A DNA stretch of 64,000 bases, from contig CATKHW010000058.1 in the NCBI GenBank assembly GCA_949752795.1, forward strand, positions 2,170,001 through 2,234,000. Reading direction: 5' to 3'. A program made the position numbers and the translations under genes. Shown here piece by piece: positions 13,808 through 27,708 of the stretch. The notes below the pieces were generated by a model. The model made no database searches. It saw only the letters and a program-made list of their open reading frames with translations, and was not told where the DNA came from. The first letter of the stretch is position 1. Each line of letters starts with the position of its first letter. Source of the DNA: Hyperoodon ampullatus (lineage: Eukaryota > Chordata > Mammalia > Artiodactyla > Ziphiidae).

Positions 13808-15544
13808 CTGGGAAATTCTTTACAATTCCTTCAGGGTCCCTGATGAAACCTGGAATGACTCTATCTACAATGACAGCTGGATGTGGCATAAGGAGGGACA
13901 CTTGGGACTGAGAGGATTGGTGAGATTGGGTTTGCAAATGCAGATCCTTTAAATCACAAATGCCTGGCACCCATTCCATGGGCCCCAACTCTCCAGGTTG
14001 AAGGGAATATTACTCCAGCTATAACATGTACGGGAAACCTAGAGAACGGGCACACTGTGAACACGAAAGGTTTCTAAAACTCAACGAATAGTCCCTCTCC
14101 TGGTGCTCCGGTTTGACTTTCCATCTGCTTTACTATCAACCAACCAACTTGGAGAGACAGCCCATTTAACCTCCTGGTTCACACAGGATGCCAATTTGGC
14201 AGAGGATGAAAGGGAAGAGGGAGAACCAATGAGAGAGTAGCTGGTAGTCATTTGGACGGGCACATATCACTGTAATTTCCCGGCAGGAAGAAGAATTAAC
14301 CAAAGTCTCAGCCACCCACCGGGAACCAGTATAGGTCCTGAACCAAAATTTTGGACTTGAGGTCAGCTCACCAAAAACGAGTTGAAAAATGGAGCTCAGG
14401 GGCACAGCAATTCACAAACTGGCCGAGTAATAAAGGACAACTATCGTCCCAAAATCTGTTGAGGGAAGGCAATGAGGCGGACTTGAATGCGAGGCTTAAT
14501 AGCAGGAAACAGATTTCAAGAGGTACGATGGAATTGCGTTTAAAGCACAGGAAGAGGGGCACAACTTCAAAAATGATGCCCTTGTCCAAAAAGGGCGTAT
14601 GCGTTTTCTCCTGAATATATTCAGGAGAAAACGCATACGCCCTTTTTGGCCAAGCAAGCAAGCGGGCAATGCAAATCTGCACTACAAAGAAGTATCACTT
14701 CCCACATGTCAAAAGGGACATCCACAAAATGTGTAAAAACCAGAAAGGCAAGACAGGCCCTGGAGAACAGGGAGCCTTGTTATGCTGATGGGCGGGATGT
14801 AAATTGCCAACTGCCTCTCTGGAGGAATGCATTGTGTTCCCTAAAAGAAGTAAAGAACAGAGCTACAGAGCCAAGGCCACTTCCAGTCTAGGGAATATAC
14901 CTTGGGAAATCTGAAAATCAATAATACAGAGCCACCCCAAAATAAGGGCTGCACTGCTTACAAAGACCTCAACTTGGATACACCTTAAGTATCCCAGGAA
15001 ATATAAAAATGGTTCAAAAAATTGTGGTACTTACGTACGATGGAATATCCCTCAGCCATGAAATCAATGTCATAAGACCAGTAGCAGCAAAATGGGTGGA
15101 TTCAGGTACGATGATTCTAAGTGAAGTAAGTCACACAGAAAAAGAAACTTATCATAAGATATCACTTATGAAGATCCTATAAACATGGCTACACTTGAAC
15201 TGAGTTAGGAAAGAGAACAGTGTCTCATATTTAGAAAACACTCTTATCCCTGCTTAAGGGGGAAGGAGAGGTGGGGTGATGCATAAAACCAGAGTTTGAT
15301 ATAAGCACAGGTACCGTTCCAAAAACCAACTATGGAATAGACAAGACCTACACCTTCATCAGTGAAAGGGACTCAAAATCCCAATTTCCCGCAGAGGAAT
15401 ATATCTGACTAGTAAGAATCTTAAAACCTATGTATTGATATGTCTGTTTAAGGGAAACAAGTGTGTCTAGACAGGCATAAACATGGCAGCGAGAATCAGC
15501 TCAAACCCACTATAAAAAGGAATTTCAAAAACAAAACAAAAAAA
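13808..15544 (+). repeat. Monomer U9, type A
   Basis: Palindrome 14581-14654, one mismatch (GTCC). L1 3' block from 14668. Shares with U18 'cgtcccaaaatc' (absent from U1) and 'cacatgtcaaaagg'. Confidence 0.93.
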
Positions 15545-17280
15545 CTGGGAAATTCTTTACAATTCCTTCAGGGTCTCTGATGAAACCTGGAATGACCCTA
15601 TCTACAACGACAGCTGGATGTGGCATAAGGAGGGACACTTGGGACAGAGACGATTGGTGAGATTGGGTGAGCAAATGCAGACCCTTTAAATCACAAATGC
15701 CTGGCACCCATTCCATGGGCCCCAACTCTCCTGGTTGAAGGGAATATTACTACAGCTATAACATGTACGGGAAACCTAGAGAACGGACACACTGTGAATA
15801 CGAAAGGTTTCTAAAACTCAACGAATAGTCCCTCTCCTGGTGCTCCGGTTTAACTTTTCATCTGCTTTACTATCAACCTCCCATCTTGGAGAGACAGCCC
15901 CTTTGTCCTCCTGGTTCACACAGGTTGCCAATTTGGCAGAGGATGAAAGGGAAGAGGGAGAACCAATGAGAGAGTAGCTGTTAGGCATTTGGACGGGCAC
16001 ATATCACTGTAATTTCCCGGCAGGAAGAAGAATTAAACAAAGTCTCAGACACCCACCGGGAACCAGTATAAGTCCTGAACCAAAATTTTGGACTTGCTGT
16101 CAGCTCACCAAAATCGAGTTGAAAAATGGAGCTCAGGGGCACAGCAATTCACAAACTGGCCGAGTAATAAAAGACAACTATCGTCCAAAAATCTGTTGAG
16201 CGAAGGCAACGAGGCGGACTTGAAAGCAAGGCATAATAGCAGGAAACAGATTTCAAGAGGTACGTTGGCATCGCCTTTAAAGCACAGGAAGAGGGGCACA
16301 ACTTCGACAATGATGCACTTGGCCAAAAAGGGCGTATGCGTTTTCTCCTGAATATATTCAGGAGAAAATGCATACGCACATTTTGGCCAAGCAAGCAAGC
16401 GGGCAATGCAAATCTGCACTACAAAGAAGAATCACTTCCCAGCGGTCAAAAGGGACATCCACAAAATGTGTAAAAACCAGAAAGGCAAGACAGGCCCTGG
16501 AGAACAGGGAGCCTTGTTATGCTGATGGGCGGGATGTAAATTGCCAACTGCCTCTCTGGAGGAGTGCATTCTGTTCCCTAAAACAAGTAAACAACAGAGC
16601 TACAGAGCCAAGGGAACTTCCAGTCTAGGGAATATACCTTGGGAAAACTGAAAATCAATAAGACAGAGAGACCCCAAAATTTAGGGCTGCACTGCTTACA
16701 AGGACCTCAACTTGGATACACATAAGTATCCCAGGAAATATAAAAATGGTTCAAAAAATTGTGGTACTTACATACGATGGAATATCCCTCAACCATGAAA
16801 TCAATGTCATAAGACCAGTAGCAGCAAAATGGGTGGATTCAGGTACGATGATTCTAAGTGAAATAAGTCACACAGAAAAAGAAACTTATCATAAGATATC
16901 ACTTATGAAGATCCTATAAACATGGCGACACTTGAACTGAGATAGGAAAGAGAACAGTGTCTCATATTTAGAAAACACTCTTATGCCTGCTTAAGGGCGA
17001 AGGAAAGGTGGGGTGATGCATAAAACCAGAGTTTGATATAAGCACAGGTACCGTTCCAAAAACCAACTATGGAATAGACAAGACCTACACCTTCCTCAGT
17101 GAAAGGGACTTAAAACACCATATTTCCCGCAGAGGAATATATCTGACTAGTAAGAATATTAAAACCTATGTATTGATATTTCTCCATAAGGGAAACAAGT
17201 GTGTCTAGACTGGCATAAACATGGCAGCGAGAATCAGCTCAAACGCACTATAAAAAGGAATTTCAAAAACAAAAAAAAAA
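15545..17280 (+). repeat. Monomer U10, type B with D-type palindrome arm
   Basis: Palindrome 16318-16391, three mismatches: the left arm is consensus, but the right arm has the D-type 'aaaatgcatacgcacatttt'. L1 3' block from 16405. Tail almost pure A (17266-17280). Shares 'agtataagtcc' with U19. Confidence 0.93.
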
Positions 17281-19017
17281 CTGGGAAATTCTTTACAATT
17301 CCTTCAGGGTCTCTGATGAAACCTGGAATGACCCTATCTACAACGACAGCTGGATGTGGCATAAAGCTGGACACTTGGGACTGAGAGAATTGGTGATATT
17401 GGGTGAGCAAATGCAGACCCTTCAAATCACAAATGCCTGGCACCCGTTCCATGGGCCCCAACTCTCCAGGTTGAAGGGAATATTACTCCAGCTATAACAT
17501 GTACGGGAAACCTAGAGAACGGACACACTGTGAATAAGAAAGGTTTCTAAAACTCAACGAATAGTCCCTCTCCTGGTGCTCCGGTTTGACTTTCCATCTG
17601 CTTTACTATCAACCTCCCAACTCGGAGAGACCGCCCCTTTAACCTCCTGCTTCACACACGTTGCCAAATTGGCAGAGGATGAAAGTGAAGAGGGAGAACC
17701 AATGAGAGAGTAGCTGTTAGGCATTTGGACGGGCACATATCACTGTAATTTCCCGGCAGGAAGAAGAATTAACCAAAGTCTCAGCCACCCACCGGGAACC
17801 AGTATAGGTCCTGAACCAAAATTTTGGACTTTCAGTCAGCTCACCAAAAACGAGTTGAAAAATGGAGCTCAGGGGCACAGCAATTCACAAACTGGCCGAG
17901 TAATAAAGGACAACTATCGTCCAAAAATCTATTGAGGGAAGGCAACGAGGCGGACTTGAAAGCGAGGCAGAATAGCAGGAAACAGATTTCAAGAGGTACG
18001 TTGGAATCGCCTTTAAAGCACAGGAAGAAGGGCACAACTTCGACAATGATGCCCTTGGCCAAAAAGGGCGTATGCGTTTTCTCCTGAATATATTCAGGAG
18101 AAAACGCATACGCCCTTTTTGGCCAAGCAAGCAAGCGGACAATGCAAATCTGCACTACAAAGAAGTATCACTTCCCACCGGTCAAAAGGGACATCCACAA
18201 AATGTGTAAAAACCAGAAAGGCAAGGCAGGCCCTGGAGAACAGGGAGCCTTGTTATGCTGATGGGCGGGATGTAAATTGCCAACTGCCTCTCTGGAGGAG
18301 TGCATTGTGTTCCCTAAAACAAGTAAAGAACAGAGCTACAGAGCCAAGGGCACTTCCAGTCTAGGGAATATACCTTGGGAAAACTGAAAATCAATAATAC
18401 AGAGCCACCCCAAAATTAGGGCTGCACTGCTTACAAAGACCTCAACTTGGATACACCTTAAGTATCCCAGGAAATATAAAAATGGTTCAAAAATTTGTGG
18501 TACTTATGTACGATGGAATATCCCTCAGCCATGAAATCAATGCCATAAGACCAGTAGCAGCAAAATGGGTGGATTCAGGTACGATGATTCTAAGTGAAAT
18601 AAGTCACACAGAAAAAGAAAATATCATAAGATATCACTTATGAAGATCCTGTAAACATGGCTACAATTGAACAGAGTTAGGAAATAGAACAGTGTCTCTC
18701 ATTTAGAAAACACTCTTATGCCTGCTTAAGGGGGAAGGAGAGGTGGGGTGATGCATACAACCAGAGTTTGATATAAGCACACGTACCGTTCCAAAAACCA
18801 ACTATGGAATAGACAAGACCTACACCTTCCTCAGTGAAAGGGACTCAAAACACCATATTTCCCGCAGAGGAATATATCTGACTAGTAAGAATCTTAAAAC
18901 CTATGTATTGATATGTCTCCGTAAGGGAATCAAGTGTGTCTAGACTGGCATAAACATGGCAGCGAGAATCAGCTCAAACCCAGTATAAAAAGGAATTTCA
19001 AAAACAAAACCAAAAAA
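17281..19017 (+). repeat. Monomer U11, type C
   Basis: Palindrome 18054-18127, perfect. L1 3' block from 18141. Shares with U20 'gccaaattggc', 'gcggacaatgc' and 'aaaatttgtgg'; private 'ggactttcagtc'. Carries the type C 2-bp deletion in the ORF2 end (~18,620). Confidence 0.93.
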
Positions 19018-20755
19018 CTGGGAAATTCTTTACAATTCCTTCAGGGTCTCTGATGAAACCGGAATGACCCTATCTACAACGACAGCTGGATGTGGCATAA
19101 GGCTGGACACTTGGGACTGAGACGATTGGTGAGATTGGGTGAGCAAATGCAGACCCTTTAAAGCACAAATGCTTGGCACCCATTCCATGAGTCCCAACTC
19201 TCCAGGTTGAAGGGAATATTACTACAGCTATAACATGTACGGGAAACCTAGAGAACGGACACACTGTGAATACGAAAGGTTTCTAAAACTGAACGAATAG
19301 TCCCTCTCCTGGTGCTCCAGTTTGACTTTCCATCTGCTTTACTATCAACCTCCCAACTTGGAGAGACAGCCCCTTTAAACTCCTGGTTCGCACAGGTTGC
19401 CAATTTGGCAGAGGATGAAAGGGAAGAGGGAGAACCAATGAGACAGAAGCTGTTAGGCATTTGGACGGGCACATATCACTCTAATTTCCCGGCAGGAAGA
19501 AGAATTAACCAAAGTCTCAGCCCCCCACAGGGAATCAGCAGAGGTCCTGAACCAAAATGTTGGACTTGCGGTCAGCTCACCAAAAACGAGTTGAAAAATG
19601 GAGCTCAGGGGCACAGCAATTCACAAACTGGCCGAGTAATAAAGAACAACTATCGTCCAAAAATCTGTTGAGGGAAGGCAACGCGGCAGACTTGAAAGCG
19701 AGGCAGGATAGCAGGAAACAGATTTCAAGAGGTACGTTGGAATCGCATTTAAAGCACAGGAAGAGGGGCACAACTTCGACAATGATGCACTTGGCCAAAA
19801 AGGGCGTATGCGTTTTCTCCTGAATATATTCAGGAGAAAACGCATACGCCCTTTTTGGCCAAGCAAGCAAGCCGGCAATGCAAATCTGCACTACAAAGAA
19901 GTATCACCTCCCACCGGTCAAAAGGGACATCCACAAAATGTGTAAAAACCAGAAAGACAAGACAGGCCCTGGAAAACAGGGAGCCTTGTTATGCTGATGG
20001 GTGGGATGTAAATTGCCTACTGCCTCTTTGGAGGAGTACATTGTGTTCCCTAAAACAAGTAAAGAACAGAGCTACAGAGCCAAGGGCACTTCCAGTCTAG
20101 GGAATATACTTTGGGAAAACTGAAAATCAATAAGACAGAGCCACCCCAAAATTTAGGGCTGCACTGCTTACAAGGACCTCAACTTGGGTACACCTTAAAT
20201 ATCCCAGGAAATATAAAAATGGTTCAAAAAATTGTGGTACTTACGTACGATGGAATATCCCTCAGCCATGAAATCAATGTCATAAGACCAGTACCAGCAA
20301 AATGGGTGGATTCATGTATGGTGATTCTAAGTGAAATAAGTCACACAGAAAAAGAAACTTATCATAAGATATCACTTATGAAGATCCTGTAAACATGGCT
20401 ACACTTGAACTGAGTTAGGAAAGAGAACAGTGTCTCACATTTAGAAAACACTCTTATGCCTGCTTAAGGGGGAAGGAGAGGTGGGGTGATGCATAAAACC
20501 AGAGTTTGATATAAGCACAGGTACCGTTCCAAAAACCAACTATGGAATAGACAAGACCTACACCTTCCTCAGTGAAAGGGACTCAAAACACCATATTTCC
20601 CGCAGAGGAATATATCTGACTAGTAAGAATCTTAAAACCTATGTATTGATATGTTTCCGTAAGGGAATCAAGTGTGTCTAGACTGGCATAAACATGGCAG
20701 CGAGAATCAGCTCAAACCCAGTATAAAAAGGAATTTCAAAAACAAAACCAAAAAA
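19018..20755 (+). repeat. Monomer U12, extra mosaic unit (D start, F middle, C-like end)
   Basis: Palindrome 19790-19863, perfect. L1 3' block from 19877. It opens like D ('gaaaccggaatg', 'aaatgcttggc') and changes to F between ~19,200 and ~19,290 ('aaactgaacg', 'ctccagtttg', 'aaatgttggac', 119-codon frame 19312-19671). It leaves F by ~20,400, where F's 'acaattcaac' is absent, and ends with the C-type 'cccagtataaaaagg' and 'ccaaaaaac' tail. Open ORF2 end at 20111-20392 with private changes ('gtaccagcaa', 'tcatgtatggtg'). Confidence 0.9.
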
Positions 20756-22492
20756 CTGGGAAATTCTTTACAATTCCTTCAGGGTCTCTGATGAAACCGG
20801 AATGACCCTATCTACAACGACAGCTGGATGTGGCATAAGGCTGGACACCTGGGACTGAGACGATTGGTGAGATTGGGTGAGCAAATGCAGACCCTTTAAA
20901 GCACAAATGCTTGGCACCCATTCCATGAGTCCCAACTCTCCAGGTTGAAGGGAATATTACTACAGCTATAACATGTACGGGAAACCTAGAGAACGGACAC
21001 ACTGTGAATACGAAAGGTTTCTAAAACTCAACGAATAGTCCCTGTCCTGGTGCTCCGGTTTGACTTTCCATCTGCTTTACTATCAACCTCCTAACTTGGA
21101 GAGACAGCCCCTTTAACCTCCTGGTTCGCACAGGTTGCCAATTTGGCAGAGGATGAAAGGGAAGAGGGAGAACCAATGAGAGAATAGCTGTTAGGCATTT
21201 GGACGGGCATATATCACTCTAACTTCCCGGCAGGAAGAAGAATTAACCAAAGTCTCAGCCCCCCACCGGAAACCAGCATAGGTCCTGAACCAAAATTTTG
21301 GACTTGCGGTCAGCTCACCAAAAACGAGTTGAAAAATGGAGCTCAGGGGCACAGCAATTCACAAACTGGCCGAGTAATAAAGGACAACTATCGTCAAAAA
21401 TCTGGTGAGGGAAGGCAACGAGGCGGACTTGAAAGCAAGGCAGAATAGCAGGAAACAGATTTCAAGAGGTACGTTGGAATCGCCTTTAAAGCACAGGAAG
21501 AGGGGCACAACTTCGACAATGATGCACTTGGCCAAAAAGGTCGTATGCGTTTTCTCCTGAATATATTCAGGAGAAAATGCATACGCACATTTTGGCCAAG
21601 CAAGCAGGCGGGCAATGCAAATCTGCACTACAAAGAAGTATCACTTCCCACCAGTCAAAAGGGACATCCACAAAATATGTAAAAACCAGAAAGGCAAGAC
21701 AGGCCCTGGAGAACAGGGAGCCTTGTTATGCTGATGGGCGGGATGTAAATTGCCAACTGCCTAACTGGAGGAGTACATTGTGTTCCCTAAAACAAGTAAA
21801 GAACAGAGCTACAGAGCCAAGGGCACTTCCAGTCTAGGGAATATACTTTGGGGAAACTGAAAATCAATAAAACAGACCCACGCCAAAATTTAGGGCTGCA
21901 CTGCTAACAAGGACCTCAACTTGGGTACACCTTAAATATCCCAGGAAATATAAAAATGGTTCAAAATATTGTGGTACCTACGTATGATGGAATATCCCTC
22001 AGCCATGAAATCAATGTCATAAGACCAGTAGCAGCAAAATGGGTGGATTCAGGTACGATCATTCTAAGTGAAATAAGTCACACAGAAAAAGAAACTTATC
22101 ATAAGATATCACTTATGAAGATCGTATAAACATGGCTACACTTGAACTGAGTTAGGAAAGAGAACAGTGTCTCATATTTAGAAAACACTCTTATGCCTGC
22201 TTAAGGGGGAAGGAGAGGTGGGGTGATGCATAAAACCAGAGTTTGATATAAGCACAGGTACCGTTCCAAAAACCAACTATGGAATAGACAAGACCTACAC
22301 CTTCCTCAGTGAAAGGGACTCAAAACACCATATTTCCCGCAGAGGAATATATCTGACTAGTAAGAATCTTAAAACTTATGTATTGATATGTCTCCGTAAG
22401 GGAATCAAGTGTGTCTAGACTGGCATAAACATGGCAGCGAGAATCAGCTCAAGCCCACTATAAAAAGGAATTTCAAAAACAAAACAAAAAAA
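20756..22492 (+). repeat. Monomer U13, type D
   Basis: Palindrome 21527-21600, four mismatches identical to U4. L1 3' block from 21614. Private: 'ggacacctggg', 'tctggtgaggg' (~21,402). Otherwise nearly identical to U4 at an offset of 15,638 bp. Confidence 0.93.
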
Positions 22493-24231
22493 CTGGGAAA
22501 TTCTTTACAATTCGTTCAGGGTCCCTGATGAAACCTGGAACGACCCTATCTACAACGACAGCTGGATGTGGCATAAGGAGGGACACTTGGGACTGAGAGG
22601 ATTGGTGAGATTGGGTGAGCAAATGCAGACCCTTTAAATCACAAATGCCTGGCACCCATTCCATGGGCGCCAACTCTGCAGGTTGAAGGGAATATTACTC
22701 CAGCTATAACATGTACGGGAAACCTAGAGAACGGACACACTGTGAATACGAAAGGTTTCTAAAACTCAACGAATAGTCCCTCTCCTGGTGCTCCGGTTTG
22801 ACTTTCCATCTGCTTTACTATCAACCTCCCATCTTGGAGAGACAGCCCCTTTGTCCTCCTGTTTCACACAGGTTGCCAATTTGGCAGAGGATGAAAGGGA
22901 AGAGGGAGAACCAATGAGAGAGTAGCTGTTAGGCATTTGGACGGGCACATATCACTGTAATTTCCCGGCAGGAAGAAGAATTAACCAAAGTCTCAGCCAC
23001 CCACCGGGAACCAGTATAGGTCCTGAACCAAAATTTTGGACTTGCGGTCAGCTCACAAAAAAACGAGTTGAAAAATGGAGCTCAGGGGCACAGCAATTCA
23101 CAAACTGGCCGAGTAATAAAAGACAACTATCGTCCAAAAATCTGTTGAGGGAAGGCAACGAGGCGGACTTAAAAGCGAGGCAGAATAGCAGGAAACAGAT
23201 TTCAAGAGGTACATTGGAATCGCCTTTAAAGCACAGGAAGAGGGGCACAACTTCGACAATGATGCACTTGACCAAAAAGGGCGTATGCGTTTTCTCCTGA
23301 ATATATTCAGGAGAAAACGCATACGCCCTTTTTGGCCAAGCAAGCAAGCGGGCAATGCAAATCTGCACTACAAAGAAGTATCACTTCCCACCGGTCAAAA
23401 GGGACATCCACAAAATGTGTAAAAACCAGAAAGGCAAGACAGGCCCTGGAGAACAGGGAGCCTTGTTATGCTGATGGGCGGGATGTAAATTGCCAACTGC
23501 CTCTCTGGAGGAGTGCATTGTGTTCCCTAAAACAAGTAAACAACAGAGCTACAGAGCCAAGGGCACTTCCAGTCTAGGGAATATACCTTGGGAAAAGTGA
23601 AAATCAATAAGACAGAGCCACCCCATAATTAGGGCTGCACTGCTTACAAAGACCTCAACTTGGATACACCTTAAGTATCCCAGGAAATATAAAAATGGTT
23701 CAAAAAATTGTTGTACTTATGTACGATGGAATATCCCTCAGCCATGAAATCAATGTCATAAGACCAGTAGCAGCAAAATGGGTGGATTCAGGTACGATGA
23801 TTCTAAGTGAAATAAGTCACACAGAAAAAGAAACTTATCATAAGATATCACTTATGAAGATCCTGTAAACATGGCTACACTTGAACTGAGTTAGGAAAGA
23901 GAATAGTGTCTCACATTTAGAAAACACTCTTATGCCTGCTTAAGGGGGAAGGAGAGGTGGGGTGATGCATAAAACCAGAGTTTGATATAAGCACAGGTAC
24001 CGTTCCAAAAACCAACTATGGATTAGACAAGACCTACACCTTCCTAAGTGAAAGGGACTTAAAACCCCATATTTCCCGCAGAGGACTATATCTGACTAGT
24101 AAGAATCTTAAAACCTATGTATTGATATGTCTCCGTTAGGGAATCAAGTGTGTCTAGACTGGCATAAACATGGCAGTGAGAATCAGCTCAAACCCACTAT
24201 AAAAAGGAATTTCAAAAACAAAATAAAAAAA
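22493..24231 (+). repeat. Monomer U14, type E
   Basis: Palindrome 23267-23340, one mismatch (GACC) as in U5. L1 3' block from 23354. One extra A with a C-to-A change in 'ctcacaaaaaaacgag' (~23,056) shifts the + frame that is open in the other units. Confidence 0.93.
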
Positions 24232-25970
24232 CTGGGAAATTCTTTACAATTCCTTCAGAGACTCTGATGAAACCTGGAATGACCCTATCTACAACGACAG
24301 CTGGATGTGGCATAAGGAGGGAAACTTGAGACTGAGACGATTTGTGAGATTGGGTGAGCAAATGCAGACCCTTTAAAGCAATAATGGATGGCACCCATTT
24401 CATGGGTCCGAACTCTCCAGGTTGAAGGGAACATTACTACAGCTATAACATGTACGGGAAAACTAGAGAACGGACACACTGTGAATACGAAAGGTTTCTA
24501 AAACTGAACGAATAGTCCCTCTCCTGGTGCTCCAGTTTGACTTTCCATCTGCTTTACTATCAACCTCCCAACTTGGAGAGACAGCCCCTTTAAACTCCTG
24601 GTTCGCACAGGTTGCCAATTTGGCAGAGGATGAAAGGGAAGAGGGAGAACCAATGAGACAGAAGCTGTTAGGCATTTGGACGGGCACATATCACTCTAAT
24701 TTCCCGGCAGGAAGAAGAATTAACCAAAGTCTCAGCCCCCCACCGGGAATCAGCATAGGTCCTGAACCAAAATGTTGGACTTGCGGTCAGCTCACCAAAA
24801 TCGAGTTGAAAAATGGAGCTCAGGGGCACAGCAATTCACAAACTGGCCGAGTAATAAAGACCAACTATCGTCCAAAAATCTGTTGAGGGAAGGCAACGCG
24901 GCAGACTTGAAAGCGAGGCAGGATAGCAGGAAACAGATTTCAAGAGGTACGTTGGAATCGCCTTTAAAGCACAGGAAGAGGGGCACAACTTCGACAATGA
25001 TGCACTTGGCCAAAAAGGGCGTATGTGTTTTCTCCTGAATATATTCAGGAGAAAACGCATACGCCCTTTTTGGCCAAGCAAGCAAGCGGGCAATGCAAAT
25101 CTGCACTACAAAGAAGTATCACCTCCCACCGGTCAAAAGGGACATCCACAAAATGTGTAAAAACCAGAAAGGCAAGACAGGCCCTGGAGAACAGGGAGCC
25201 TTGTTATGCTGATGGGTGGGATGTAAATTGCCAACTGCCTCTCTGGAGGAGTACATTGTGTTCCCTAAAACAAGTAAAGAACAGAGCTACAGAGCCAAGG
25301 GCACTTCCAGTCTAGGGAATATACTTTGGGAAAACTGAAAATCAATAAGACAGAGCCACCCAAAAATTTAGGGCTGCACTGCTTACAAGGACCTCAACTT
25401 GGGTACACCTTAAATATCCCAGGAAATATAAAAATGGTTCAAAAAATTGTGGTACTTACGTACGATGGAATATCCCTCAGCCATGAAATCAATGTCATAA
25501 GAACAGTAGCAGCAAAATGGGTGGATTCAGGTACGGTGATTCTAAGTGAAATAAGTCACACAGAAAAAGAAACTTATCATAAGATATCACTTATGAAGAT
25601 CCTGTAAACATGGCTACAATTCAACTGAGTTAGGAAATAGAACAGTGTCTCTCATTTAGAAAACACTCTTATGCCTGCTTATGGGGGAAGGAGAGGTGGG
25701 CTGATGCATACATCCAGAGTTTGATATAAGCACACGTACCGTTCCAAAAACCAACTATGGAATAGACAAGACCTACACCTTCCTCAGTGAAAGGGACTCA
25801 AAACACCATATTTCCCGCAGAGGAATATATCTGACTAGTAAGAATCTTAAAACCTATGTATTGATATGTCTCCGTAAGGGAATCAAGTGTGTCTAGACTG
25901 GCATAAACATGGCAGCGAGAATCAGCTCAAACCCACTATAAAAAGGAATTTCAAAAACAAAACAAAAAAA
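24232..25970 (+). repeat. Monomer U15, type F
   Basis: Palindrome 25005-25078, one mismatch (TpG) as in U6. L1 3' block from 25092. The 119-codon frame (24527-24886) and 93-codon ORF2 end (25326-25607) are both open. Private: 'gaccaactatcg', 'gtacggtgattc'. Confidence 0.93.
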
Positions 25971-27708
25971 CTGGGAAATTCTTTACAATTCCTTCAGGGT
26001 CTCTGATGAAACCTGGAATGACCCTATCTACAATGACAGCTGGATGTGGCATAAGGAGGGACAGTTGGGACTGAGACGATTGGTGAGATTGGGTGAGCAA
26101 ATGCAGACCCTTTAAATCACAAATGCCTGGCACCCATTCCATGGGCCCCAACTCTCCAGGTTGAAGGGAATATTACTACAGCTATAACATGTACGGGAAA
26201 CCTAGAGAACGGGCACACTCTGAATACGAAAGGTTTCTAAAACTCAACGAATAGTCCCTCTCCTGGTGCTCCGGTTTGACTTTCCATCTGCTTTACCATC
26301 AACCAACCAACTTGGAGACACAGCCCATTTAAACTCCTGGTTCACACAGGTTGCCAATTTGGCAGAGGATGAAAGGGAAGAGGGAGAACCAATGAGAGAG
26401 TAGCTGGTAGGCATTTGGACGGGCACATATCACTGTAATTTCCCGGCAGGAAGAAGAATTAACCAAAGTCTCAGCCACCCACCGGGAACCAGTATAGGTC
26501 CTGAACCAAAATTTTGGACTTGCGGTCAGCTCACCAAAAACGAGTTGAAAAATGGAGCTCAGGGGCACAGCAATTCACAAACTGGCCGAGTAATAAAGGA
26601 CAACTATCGTCCAAAAATCTGTTGAGGGAAGGCAACGAGGCGGACTTGAATGCGAGGCTTAATAGCAGGAAACAGATTTCAAGAGGTACGATGGAATTGC
26701 ATTTAAAGCACAGGAAGAGGGGCACAACTTCGACAATGATGCACTTGGCCAAAAAGGGCGTATGCGTTTTCTCCTGAATATATTCAGGAGAAAACGCATA
26801 CGCCCTTTTTGTCCAAGCAAGCAAGCGGGCAATGCAAATCTGCACTACAAAGAAGTATCACTTCCCACAGGTCAAAAGGGACATCCACAAAATGTGTAAA
26901 AACCAGAAAGGCAAGACAGGCCCTGGAGAACAGGGAGCCTTGTTATGCTGATGGGCAGGATGTAAATTGCCAACTGCCTCTCTGGAGGAATGCATTGTGT
27001 TCCCTAAAAGAAGTAAAGAACAGAGCTACAGAGCCAAGGGCACTTCCAGTCTAGGGAATATACCTTGGGAAATCTGAAAATCAATAATACAGAGCCACCC
27101 CAAAATAAGGGCTGCACTGCTTACAAAGACCTCAACTTGGATACACCTTAAGTATCCCAGGAAATATAAAAATGGTTCAAAAAATTGTGGTACTTACGTA
27201 CGATGGAATATACCTCAGCCATGAAATCAATGTCATAAGACCAGTAGCAGCAAAATGGGTGGATTCAGGTACGATGATTCTAAGTGAAATAAGTCACACA
27301 GAAAAAGAAACTTATCATAAGATATCACTTATGATGATCCTGTAAACATGGCTACACTTGAACTGAGATAGGAAAGAGAACAGTGTCTCATATTTAGAAA
27401 ACACACTTATGCCTGCTTAAGGGGGAAGGAGAGGTGGGGTGATGCATAAAACCAGAGTTTGATATAAGCACAGGTACCGTTCCAAAAACCAACTATGGAA
27501 TAGACAAGACCTACACCTTCCTCAGTGAAAGGGACTCAAAACCCCATATTTCCCGCAGAGGAATATATCTGACTAGTAAGAATCTTAAAACCTATGTATT
27601 GATATGTCTCCATAAGGGAATCAAGTGTGTCTAGACTGGCATAAACATGGCAGCGAGAATCAGCTCAAGCCCACTATAAAAAGGAATTTCAAAAACAAAA
27701 CAAAAAAA
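25971..27708 (+). repeat. Monomer U16, type G
   Basis: Palindrome 26744-26817, one mismatch ('tttttgtccaag'). L1 3' block from 26831. Private: 'gatgggcagg', 'ggagacacagcc'. About six differences from U7 seen by eye. Confidence 0.93.
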
